Both the position numbers and the translations under genes were made by a program. From CAXSEF01 sp964236695 (lineage in GTDB: Bacteria > Pseudomonadota > Alphaproteobacteria > Acetobacterales > Acetobacteraceae): DNA of 64,000 nt. Below the pieces are notes generated by a model. The model was not told the origin of the DNA, made no database searches, and saw only the letters and a program-made list of their open reading frames with translations. The stretch spans positions 18,247 to 82,246 of the forward strand of contig CAXSFU010000008.1 in the NCBI GenBank assembly GCA_964236695.1, written 5' to 3'. This document shows positions 57,499-64,000 of the stretch, piece by piece (within the stretch, counting starts at the first letter, position 1; each line of letters opens with the position of its first letter).

Positions 57499-58389
57499 TC
57501 AGCGCGTGGGCGTCGGCGGCGTGGTCGCGTGGTCGTAGAAGCCGCGCCCGGACTTGCGCCCCAGCCACCCGGCCTCGACGTGCTTCACCAGCAGCGGGCA
57601 CGGCCGGTACTTCCCGTCACCGAACCCCTGGTGCATCACCTGCATGATCGACAGGCAGGTATCGAGCCCGATCAGGTCCGCCAGCTCCAGCGGGCCCATC
57701 GGATGGTTGGCCCCCAGCTTCATCGCGGTATCGATCGAGAGGACGTCGCCCACGCCCTCCTGCAGCGCGAACGCCGCCTCGTTGATCATCGGCACCAGCA
57801 CCCGGTTGACGATGAACGCCGGGTAGTCCTGCGCGCTCGCCACCGTTTTCCCCATGCGCACGGCGACCTCGGAGACCGCCTCGAAGGTCGCGTCCGCCGT
57901 GGCGATGCCGCGGATCACCTCGACCAGCGCCATGACCGGCACCGGGTTCATGAAGTGCATGCCGATGAACCGCTCCGGCCGGTCGGTACCGGCCGCCAGC
58001 CGCGTGATCGACAGCGACGAGGTGTTCGACGCCAGGATCGCGTCGCCGCGCAGGTGCGGGATCGCCGCCGCGAAGATCGCCTGCTTGACCGCCTCGCGCT
58101 CCGTGGCCGCCTCGATCACCAGCCCGCAGTCCGCGAGCCCCGCCTGCTCCACCCCGGTGACGATGCGCACCAGCGCCGCCGCGCGCGCCGCCTCGTCCAC
58201 CTGCCCCTTCGCCACCTGGCGCGACAGGTTGCGCCCGATGGTGGCCACCGCCCGCCCCAGCGCCGCCTCGTCCGCATCCAGCAGCACCACGTCCAGCCCG
58301 GCCAGCGCCGCCACATGGGCAATGCCCGCGCCCATCTGCCCCGCGCCGATCACCCCGACCCGGGTGATCCCCGTCGCAGCCTGGCTCAT
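57499..58389 (-). CDS. 3-hydroxyacyl-CoA (3-hydroxybutyryl-CoA) dehydrogenase
   Basis: 296 residues. RVGVIGAGQMGAGIAHVAAL (NAD loop), DVVLLDADEAALGRAVATIG, ILASNTSSLSITRLAAGTDR, RFIGMHFMNPVPVMALVEVI (catalytic His in the HFMNP motif), YPAFIVNRVLVPMINEAAFA, and the C-terminal LGANHPMGPLELADLIGLDT and KSGRGFYDH motifs. Single-domain size points to hydroxybutyryl-CoA dehydrogenase (HbdA/PaaH type), acting in butanoyl-CoA or polyhydroxybutyrate metabolism. Its ATG overlaps the etfA stop by four bases (ATGA), so it is the third gene of etfB-etfA-hbd. Confidence 0.92.
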   Translation of the reverse strand: MSQAATGITRVGVIGAGQMGAGIAHVAALAGLDVVLLDADEAALGRAVATIGRNLSRQVAKGQVDEAARAAALVRIVTGVEQAGLADCGLVIEAATEREAVKQAIFAAAIPHLRGDAILASNTSSLSITRLAAGTDRPERFIGMHFMNPVPVMALVEVIRGIATADATFEAVSEVAVRMGKTVASAQDYPAFIVNRVLVPMINEAAFALQEGVGDVLSIDTAMKLGANHPMGPLELADLIGLDTCLSIMQVMHQGFGDGKYRPCPLLVKHVEAGWLGRKSGRGFYDHATTPPTPTR

Positions 58390-59324
58390 CCGCGCGCCAG
58401 TTCCGCCTGCAGCTCCGGCAGCGCGGTGAACAGGTCGGCCACCAGCCCGTAGTCCGCAACCTGGAAGATCGGCGCGTCCTCGTCGCGGTTGATCGCCACG
58501 ATGACCTTGCTGTCCTTCATGCCCGCGAGATGCTGGATCGCCCCGGAGATCCCGATCGCCAGGTACAGCTCCGGCGCCACGATCTTGCCGGTCTGCCCGA
58601 CCTGGAAGTCGTTCGGCACGTAGCCCGCGTCCACCGCCGCGCGCGACGCGCCCATCGCCGCCCCCAGCCGGTCCGCGATCGGCTCCAGCAGGGAGAAGTT
58701 CTCCCCCGAGCCCATGCCGCGCCCGCCCGACACCACCACCCGAGCCGCCGACAGCTCCGGCCGCTCGGATCGCGACAGCTCCGCCGACACGAAGCGGCTG
58801 CCACCGGGCGAGGCCACCGCCGGCGCGTCCTCAACGGCCGCCGAACCGCCGGTCGCCGCCACCGGGTCGAAGCTCGCCGCGCGCACCGTCATCACCTTGA
58901 TGGCATCCGACGAGCGCACCGTGGCCAGCGCGTTGCCGGCATAGATCGGCCGCACGAAGGTGTCGGCGTCCTCCACCCCGGACACGTCGCTGATCTGCTG
59001 CACGTCGAGCAGCGCGGCCACCCGCGGCATCACGTTCTTGCCCAGCGCCGTCGACGGCGCCAGCAGGTGCGTGTAGCCCGGCGCCAGCGCCACCAGCAGC
59101 GCCGCCAGCGGCTCCGCCAGCGGGTGCGCGTACGCTTCGGCCTCGGCGCGCAGCACCTTGGCCACGCCCGGCAGCGCCGCCGCCGCGCCGGCCGCCGCCG
59201 CCGTGGCGTCGCCGGTGACCAGCACGTGCACCTCCGCCCCCAGCCGCGACGCAGCCGCGACCGCGGAGCGCGACGGCTGCTTGATGCCGACGGGCTCGTG
59301 CTCCAGCAGGACCAGGACGCTCAT
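58386..59324 (-). CDS. etfA: Electron transfer flavoprotein alpha subunit
   Basis: 312 residues. VLVLLEHEPVGIKQPSRSAV at the start, AEVHVLVTGDATAAAAGAAA, HLLAPSTALGKNVMPRVAAL, DVQQISDVSGVEDADTFVRP, then the FAD-binding C-terminal part: ARVVVSGGRGMGSGENFSLL, GAAMGASRAAVDAGYVPNDF, QVGQTGKIVAPELYLAIGIS, GAIQHLAGMKDSKVIVAINR and DEDAPIFQVADYGLVADL. With EtfB it takes electrons from acyl-CoA dehydrogenases to ETF-quinone oxidoreductase. The ATG at 59324 shares a base with the etfB stop. Confidence 0.95.
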   Translation of the reverse strand: MSVLVLLEHEPVGIKQPSRSAVAAASRLGAEVHVLVTGDATAAAAGAAAALPGVAKVLRAEAEAYAHPLAEPLAALLVALAPGYTHLLAPSTALGKNVMPRVAALLDVQQISDVSGVEDADTFVRPIYAGNALATVRSSDAIKVMTVRAASFDPVAATGGSAAVEDAPAVASPGGSRFVSAELSRSERPELSAARVVVSGGRGMGSGENFSLLEPIADRLGAAMGASRAAVDAGYVPNDFQVGQTGKIVAPELYLAIGISGAIQHLAGMKDSKVIVAINRDEDAPIFQVADYGLVADLFTALPELQAELARG

Positions 59325-60073
59325 CAGATCACCTTCGCTTCGCTGCGCAGCAGCTCGACCAGCTCGGCCACGCTGGCCACCTTGCGGCCCGCCTTGCGCG
59401 TCGGCGGCTCGCTCACCCGAAGGGTGGTGAGCCGCGGCCGCGCGTCCACCCCCAGCGCCTCCGGCGTCAGCGTCTCGATCGGCTTCTTCTTCGCCTTCAT
59501 GATGTTCGGCAGCGTCGCGTAGCGAGGCTCGTTCAGCCGCAGATCCGCGGTCACGATCGCCGGCATGCGCAGCGCCACGGTCTCCAGCCCGCCGTCCACC
59601 TCGCGCGTGACCAGCAGCTCCTCGCCCTCGACCGCAATCTTGGACGCGAACGTTCCCTGCGGCCAGCTCAGCAGGGCGGCCAGCATCTGCCCGGTCGCAT
59701 TCATGTCGTCGTCGATCGCCTGCTTGCCCATGATCACCAGGCCGGGCTGCTCGCGCTCCACCAGCACCCGCAGCATCTTGGCCACCGCCAGCGGCTCGGG
59801 CGAGACGTCGGTCTGCACCAGCACCGCGCGGTCCGCCCCCATCGCCAGCGCCGTGCGCAGCGTGTCCGCGCACTGCGCCACCCCGATCGACACCACGACG
59901 ATCTCGCTCGCCACGCCGCGCTCCTTGAGGCGCACCGCCTCCTCGACCGCGATCTCGTCGAACGGGTTCATCGACATCTTGACCCCCGCGGTCTCGACGC
60001 CGGAGCCGTCCGCCTTCACGCGGACCTTCACGTTGTAGTCGATCACGCGCTTGACGGGCACGAGGAGCTTCAT
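59324..60073 (-). CDS. etfB: Electron transfer flavoprotein beta subunit
   Basis: 249 residues. MKLLVPVKRVIDYNVKVRVK at the start, MSMNPFDEIAVEEAVRLKER, VVSIGVAQCADTLRTALAMG, ADRAVLVQTD, GLVIMGKQAIDDDMNATGQM, LAALLSWPQGTFASKIAVEG, VTREVDGGLETVALRMPAIV, TADLRLNEPRYATLPNIMKA and the ETF-beta signature in that last stretch, ending KKKPIETLTPEALGVD. The ATG at 60073 is set by the conserved N-terminus; the frame is open much further upstream. It is the first gene of etfB-etfA-hbd. The A/T-rich repeat lies upstream. Confidence 0.95.
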   Translation of the reverse strand: MKLLVPVKRVIDYNVKVRVKADGSGVETAGVKMSMNPFDEIAVEEAVRLKERGVASEIVVVSIGVAQCADTLRTALAMGADRAVLVQTDVSPEPLAVAKMLRVLVEREQPGLVIMGKQAIDDDMNATGQMLAALLSWPQGTFASKIAVEGEELLVTREVDGGLETVALRMPAIVTADLRLNEPRYATLPNIMKAKKKPIETLTPEALGVDARPRLTTLRVSEPPTRKAGRKVASVAELVELLRSEAKVI

Positions 60074-60290
60074 GGGATCTGCGTTCTTCCGGGTCGGGCG
60101 GCAGGCGGTGCGGCCTGGATGGGGCGAGCCCGCCCGCCGCATACGATCCGGTCCAGGCCGGCAGCCGTACGCGCGCGAGAACGACCCGCCGCCTCGCGCG
60201 CGACCGTGCCGCCTGCGCACAACGCTGTCAAACGACGGGCGCCGATCACGGCCGGGCTGACTGTCAGGCCGCTACTGCAGACAAAAAGGC

Positions 60291-60428
60291 AAGACTCTTC
60301 TTTTTCTGAAGAAAAAGAAGCAAAAAGACTTTGCCCATTGAGCTCCGGGCGCGCGGCCGGCCCCGGAATCCAATGGGCCAAAGTTCTTTGGTTCTTTCTT
60401 TCAAGAAAGAACACGCTTCCTTCCTGCC
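60291..60428. repeat. A/T-rich three-hairpin repeat, copy 2
   Basis: Same structure as 9361-9498: hairpin 1 arms CTTCTTTTTC and GAAAAAGAAG, hairpin 2 arms GTTCTTTCTT and AAGAAAGAAC, and a better-kept central stem (GCCCATTG, then CCGGG; CCCGG, then CCAATGGGC). It lies in the 378-bp gap between etfB and the HIG1 gene. The remainder of the gap (60074-60290) shows nothing recognisable. Confidence 0.85.
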
Positions 60429-60451
60429 TTGGGGCAGGAAACCGTCGGCTT

Positions 60452-60643
60452 CTAGTGCTTCAGCAGGGTCACCAGCAGCAGGAACAGCACCAACGCGGCG
60501 CCCTGCAGCGCGATGCGCCACTGCATCAGCCGGTTCGACCGGTGCGGATCCATGCCGCGCGCAAGGCCGATCAGGCCTGCGCCCAGCACCAGCACCACGC
60601 TCGCGAGCGCCAGGACGACAAGGATGGTCAGCACCGTGGTCAT
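60452..60643 (-). CDS. HIG1-domain twin-transmembrane protein
   Basis: 63 residues. Two hydrophobic segments (TVLTILVVLALASVVLVLGA and LQGAALVLFLLLVTLL) flank a polar loop with GLARGMDPHRSNRLMQWRI, the HIG_1_N pattern (RSNRLMRWR). Related small proteins associate with cytochrome oxidase assembly in mitochondria and some bacteria; the role here is unknown. The ATG at 60643 starts right before the first helix; the longer ATG at 60778 would overlap the divergent channel gene's leader and is rejected. Confidence 0.8.
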   Translation of the reverse strand: MTTVLTILVVLALASVVLVLGAGLIGLARGMDPHRSNRLMQWRIALQGAALVLFLLLVTLLKH

Positions 60644-60792
60644 GGCAGCCTGTATGGGGAGGCCGGCTTGTCTTTGCACCCCCGCAACCGTCGCCGCGGA
60701 TCGCCGCGGCCCGGCCCCGGGCGCCGCGGCACCGAGGCGCGGCATCATGGCCGCGGTTGACAGCGCCGGAAGGAGCATGGTTCGCCCGCGTC

Positions 60793-63612
60793 ATGCGACA
60801 CCCTTCGCCGGCCCCGAACGCCCCGCCGCCCCTCGCCCCGCTCCGCCGCTGCCTGGCGGCGCTGCTGGCGATCGCCCTGTCGGCGGCGGCGATGCGCCCG
60901 GCCGTTGCGGCGGACGCCGCACCCGTCAGCACGGCGCAGGCCCAGCAGATTCTCGACCTGCTCAACGACCCCGCGAAACGCGCGCAGTTCGCCGCCACGC
61001 TGCAGGCCATGGCCAGGGCCGCCCCCGCCGATGCCGCGGAGCCGTCCGGCGCCGCCCGGCCCGCCGCGCCCCGTCCCGCCGCCGTCGCGCCTGCGCCCGC
61101 CGCCCAGCCCGCGGCCACGGAGGAGTCCAAGGCGCCGAAGCTTGCGCCCGACAGCCTCGGCGCCGCGCTCATCACCCAGAGCGCCGACTGGTTCACCGAC
61201 CTCACGGGCCAGGTGTCCACGGCGACCCGCACCCTGGGCGACTTCCCCCTGCTCTGGGCCTGGGTGGTGCGCACCGTCGAGAACCCGGACTCCCGCGACA
61301 GGGTGACCGACGCGGCCTGGAAGCTCGCCGTGGTGCTGGGCGCTGCGATCCTGGCAGAGCAGGCGCTGCGCCGCGTGCTGCGCGCTCCCACCGCGCGGCT
61401 CGCCCGTGCCGCCCCGGAAGGCTCCGGCGAGCCGGACGAGGACCCCGACACCACCGATCCGGACCGAGAGGCCGAGACCGCTGCCCTCCCCGCCGGCGCC
61501 CTGGCCAACACCGGGTCCGCGCTCGGCGACCGGACCGGCCCTGCCAACGTGCCATTCGCCGCCGACGCCATCCCGCCCGGCCTGCCGATGGTCCTGTGGC
61601 CCGAGCCCACCATCGGCGACGAGCTGTCCCGCCCCGCCCAGGACGCGCCCGCCCCGTCCGGCGCGCCCGCCGGCGCCGACCTGCCCGGCCCGAGGCTGCC
61701 GGACGACCTGCTGCCCGGCCCGCCGATGCCCGATCTCGCGCACCCCGACCTCGCGCGCCCCGACTTTGCACACCGGCCCGGCGACCCGCCGGACGACCCC
61801 GGCTCCCCCGACACGCCGCTCGGCCCGCCCGCCCCGCCCACGCCGCTGCCCGGCGCCGCGGCCCCCGTGCAGCGCCGCCGCCATCGCTCCCTGCGCTCCC
61901 TGCGCCGCCTGCCCTTCGTGGTGTTGCGCCTGGCGCTGGAGGTGCTGCCGCTCGGCCTGTTCTGGCTGGTCGCAACCCTGCTGCTCGGCACCGACCTGGT
62001 GCTCAGCGCCAACACCCGCGGCGCCATCCTGTTCTACATGCAGGCCTACCTGACCGTCCGCGCCACCCTGTGCGCGGTGCGCACCCTGGTCTCGCCCGAC
62101 CACAGATCGCTGCGCCTGGTCCACGTCACCGACCGCACCGCCACCACCACCATGCGCTGGGTGGCGATCCTGGTCTCTGTGGCCGCCCTGGGCTGGGCGA
62201 CCGTGGAGACCGGAATGCTGTTCGGCCTCTACAGCGCCGCCCACGAGGCGCTGCTCAAGCTCGTCGCGCTCGTCGACCACCTCGCCCTCGTGGTCATGGT
62301 GCTGCAGCTCAGGGCCCCCGTCGCCGCGCGCCTGCGCGCCCGCCAGGGCCGCGACGGCCTCTGGGCCAGGGCGCTCAACCGCCTCGCCGCGGTGTGGCAC
62401 TGGATCGCGATCTTCTACATCATGGCGCTGTGGCTGGTCTGGGCGTCGCAGATCCGCAACGGCTACAGCCGGCTGCTGCACTTCGCCGTCGTCACCGCCG
62501 CGGTCACCATCGCCGGCCGCCTGGCCGCCATCCTGCTGCTCGGCGGCCTCGACCGCGCGGTGCGCATCAGCCCGGACATGCAGAACCACTACCCCGGCCT
62601 GCAGGAACGCGCCGCGCGCTACTACCCCGCCGCCCGCGCCCTGCTCAGCGCCACCCTGTTCGCGCTCACCGGCCTCACCCTGCTCCAGGTCTGGGGCCTT
62701 GGCTCCGTCGCCTTCTTCTGGCGCGACCCGCTCGGCAACCGCATCATCTCCGCCGCCCTCACCGTGGCCATCGCCGCCATCCTGGCGATCGCCGTCTGGG
62801 AAGGCACCAACACCGGCATCGAGCGACAGCTCGAGCACCTGTCCAGCGACAACCAGCCGGTCCGCGCCGCCCGCCTGCGCACGCTCACGCCCATCCTGCG
62901 CACCGCCCTGCTCGTGGTCATCCTGCTCGTGTTCGGCATGACCGTGCTCAGCGAGATCGGCGTCAACATCGCCCCCCTGCTCGCCGGCGCCGGCATCGTC
63001 GGCGTCGCCCTGGGCTTCGGCTCCCAGAAGCTCGTCCAGGACTTCATCACCGGCATCTTCCTGCTGCTGGAGAACGCCATGCAGGTCGGCGACACCGTCA
63101 CCGTCGCCGGCCTCTCCGGCACCGTCGAGATGCTCTCGATCCGCACCCTGCGCCTGCGCGCCGGCGACGGCTCGATCCACATCATCCCGTTCTCCTCCGT
63201 CACCACGGTGAACAACGCCAACCGCGACTACGCCAACGCCTCCGTCGCCGTCGGCGTCGGCTACGACGCCGACACCGACCGCGTCAGCGCGCTCCTCGGC
63301 GAGATCGTGCGCGACATGCGCGAGGACCCCTCCTTCGCCCCGCTCATGCTCGGCGACCTCTCGCTGTGGGGCGTCGACGAGCTCGGCGACTTCGCCGTCA
63401 CCATCAAGGGCCAGGTCCGCACCACCGTCGGCGGCCGCTGGCCCGTGCAGCGCGAGATCCTGCGCCGCGTGAAGAAACGCTTCGAGGCCGAAGGCATCGA
63501 CATTCCCTACCCGACTCGCACAGTGCTGCAGCCGGACGCGAAAGGAAGCGAAGACTGGGGGGAGAAGCCTCCCCCCAGACCCCGGCCTCTGAAAGAAAGC
63601 CTTCCTATATGA
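60793..63612 (+). CDS. Large MscS-family mechanosensitive channel protein
   Basis: 939 residues. A signal peptide (LRRCLAALLAIALSAAAMRP, cut near PAVAA), a short periplasmic helical part, one membrane segment near 185, then a long acidic/proline-rich linker (residues ~210-350). About seven further membrane segments follow, and the MscS core: NIAPLLAGAGIVGVALGFGS, QKLVQDFITGIFLLLENAMQ, VGDTVTVAGLSGTVEMLSIR and IHIIPFSSVTTVNNANRDYA. The last ~25 residues (KGSEDWGEKPPPRPRPLKES) come from a palindromic repeat. AAGGAG at 60770 is too far from the ATG at 60793; it serves an out-of-frame ATG at 60777, so the true start may be non-ATG. It relieves osmotic pressure across the inner membrane by family. 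Confidence 0.88.
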   Translation: MRHPSPAPNAPPPLAPLRRCLAALLAIALSAAAMRPAVAADAAPVSTAQAQQILDLLNDPAKRAQFAATLQAMARAAPADAAEPSGAARPAAPRPAAVAPAPAAQPAATEESKAPKLAPDSLGAALITQSADWFTDLTGQVSTATRTLGDFPLLWAWVVRTVENPDSRDRVTDAAWKLAVVLGAAILAEQALRRVLRAPTARLARAAPEGSGEPDEDPDTTDPDREAETAALPAGALANTGSALGDRTGPANVPFAADAIPPGLPMVLWPEPTIGDELSRPAQDAPAPSGAPAGADLPGPRLPDDLLPGPPMPDLAHPDLARPDFAHRPGDPPDDPGSPDTPLGPPAPPTPLPGAAAPVQRRRHRSLRSLRRLPFVVLRLALEVLPLGLFWLVATLLLGTDLVLSANTRGAILFYMQAYLTVRATLCAVRTLVSPDHRSLRLVHVTDRTATTTMRWVAILVSVAALGWATVETGMLFGLYSAAHEALLKLVALVDHLALVVMVLQLRAPVAARLRARQGRDGLWARALNRLAAVWHWIAIFYIMALWLVWASQIRNGYSRLLHFAVVTAAVTIAGRLAAILLLGGLDRAVRISPDMQNHYPGLQERAARYYPAARALLSATLFALTGLTLLQVWGLGSVAFFWRDPLGNRIISAALTVAIAAILAIAVWEGTNTGIERQLEHLSSDNQPVRAARLRTLTPILRTALLVVILLVFGMTVLSEIGVNIAPLLAGAGIVGVALGFGSQKLVQDFITGIFLLLENAMQVGDTVTVAGLSGTVEMLSIRTLRLRAGDGSIHIIPFSSVTTVNNANRDYANASVAVGVGYDADTDRVSALLGEIVRDMREDPSFAPLMLGDLSLWGVDELGDFAVTIKGQVRTTVGGRWPVQREILRRVKKRFEAEGIDIPYPTRTVLQPDAKGSEDWGEKPPPRPRPLKESLPI

Positions 63613-63673
63613 TGCCGGTCCAGGGGAGGCTCCCCCTGGCGGGTCCAGGGCAGAGCCCTGGCCTTGGCTTCCT
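63545..63673. repeat. Intergenic palindromic repeat, copy 16, overlapping the MscS gene end
   Basis: Left part decayed (GGGGGGAGAAGCCTCCCCCC), right part intact (GGCGGGTCCAGGG, GCAGAGCCCTGGCC), internal CAGGGGAGGCTCCCCCTGG. The first ~68 bases are translated as the C-terminus of the MscS protein. Confidence 0.75.
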
Positions 63674-63687
63674 TGAGGATTGCCCCC

Positions 63688-64000
63688 ATGCCCGACGCCC
63701 TGACGCTGATCGCCGACACCCTGGGCCGCGACGGCTACGCCTTCGCCCACGCGCCGGAGATGCGCGACGCCCTGGCAGGCCTGTCCGACTGGGACGGCTT
63801 CGCCCGGAGCTGGGACCGGCTCGGCCTGGACACCTACATGGCCGACGGCGGCCGCTACCGGAAGCGCCGCCACGCCGCCTTCTCCGCGTCCGCAGGCGAG
63901 GCCGGCCTGCGCCGCAAGCCGCACCAGCCGCACTACCAGAGCCGCGACCACAACGCGCTGAACGGCGGCATCGCCCGCTGGTTCGACCCGGTCGAGGACT
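63688..64000 (+). CDS. 2OG-Fe dioxygenase family protein, N-terminal part (cut by window edge)
   Basis: 104 residues visible and open to the window edge. MPDALTLIADTLGRDGYAFA, then SWDRLGLDTYMADGGRYRKR, RHAAFSA, GLRRKPHQPHYQSRDHNALN and GGIARWFDPVED match the N-terminal part of the 2OG-Fe oxygenase family related to amino-acid hydroxylases (isoleucine 4-hydroxylase type). The iron-binding HxD...H residues should lie further downstream, outside the window. The ATG at 63688 has GAGGATTGCCCCC before it. The substrate cannot be predicted from this piece. Confidence 0.8.
   Translation, partial: MPDALTLIADTLGRDGYAFAHAPEMRDALAGLSDWDGFARSWDRLGLDTYMADGGRYRKRRHAAFSASAGEAGLRRKPHQPHYQSRDHNALNGGIARWFDPVED

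Noticed and set aside
60777..60792. ATG at 60777 with a perfect AAGGAG, as the start of the MscS gene
   Set aside because: It is out of frame with the MscS core, and its frame gives arginine-rich shadow sequence. The signal peptide begins at the ATG at 60793.
1..64000. tRNA or rRNA genes, transposases, integrases, attachment sites
   Set aside because: None was recognised on either strand when reading the gaps; short RNAs without strong structure could be missed by eye.

Overview
The window is one contiguous piece of a very GC-rich (roughly 70-75%) alphaproteobacterial chromosome. The hopanoid genes, NadQ-type NAD regulation, quinoprotein-relay genes, AddAB recombination genes and dense palindromic intergenic repeats all suggest an Acetobacteraceae-like bacterium. 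That placement is inference from gene content, not a database match. No tRNA, rRNA, phage gene, transposase or CRISPR array was seen.

Layout. 1-5.0 kb: the N-terminal part of rlmN and an IalB-family exported protein (minus strand), then a TPR/ATP-grasp protein, a SAM methyltransferase and the NAD regulator nadQ (plus). 5.3-9.2 kb: promoter, operator-like sites and the de novo NAD operon nadA-nadB-nadC. 9.5-11.9 kb (minus): three quinoprotein-relay genes (zinc hydrolase, SoxYZ-like carrier, CXXCW protein), divergent from an exported DUF255 thioredoxin-like protein fused to a DsbD-like domain. 14.6-18.1 kb (minus): histone-H1-like protein and an RTX subtilase. 18.4-20.4 kb: two orphan peptide-type ABC permeases. 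20.6-26.9 kb: TetR regulator, OsmC, acyl-CoA-dehydrogenase-like enzyme, sulfurtransferase, an attenuator-like RNA, peroxiredoxin and an OmpA-family protein. 27-37.2 kb: FAH hydrolase, ferredoxin-NADP reductase, then tsaE-murU-addB-addA. 37.4-45.4 kb: dTDP-rhamnose genes rfbBACD with a glycosyltransferase (minus), divergent from a 1054-residue double glycosyltransferase. 45.5-47.0 kb: split chromate transporter and an entericidin. 47.1-55.2 kb: the hopanoid cluster hpnA, hpnB, fused hpnCD, hpnE, shc, hpnG. 55.4-64 kb: a glycosyltransferase, etfB-etfA-hbd, a HIG1 protein, a large MscS channel and the start of a 2OG-Fe dioxygenase.

How the genes work together. NadQ probably senses NAD-related metabolites and controls nadABC next door. 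hpnCDE make squalene, shc cyclises it to hopene, and hpnG, hpnA and hpnB belong to hopanoid side-chain or sugar chemistry. rfbBACD supply dTDP-L-rhamnose to the glycosyltransferases around them. ETF and the 3-hydroxyacyl-CoA dehydrogenase form a compact fatty-acid or polyhydroxybutyrate redox operon.

Two features run through the whole window. First, about sixteen copies or fragments of a modular palindromic repeat sit between genes, often inside operons (nadA/nadB, the two permeases, addB/addA, hpnA/hpnB), and one encodes the tail of the MscS protein. Second, a different A/T-rich three-hairpin repeat occurs twice. The most interesting regulatory signal is a leader of about 95 nt before the peroxiredoxin gene that contains three mutually exclusive hairpins ending in an intrinsic terminator.
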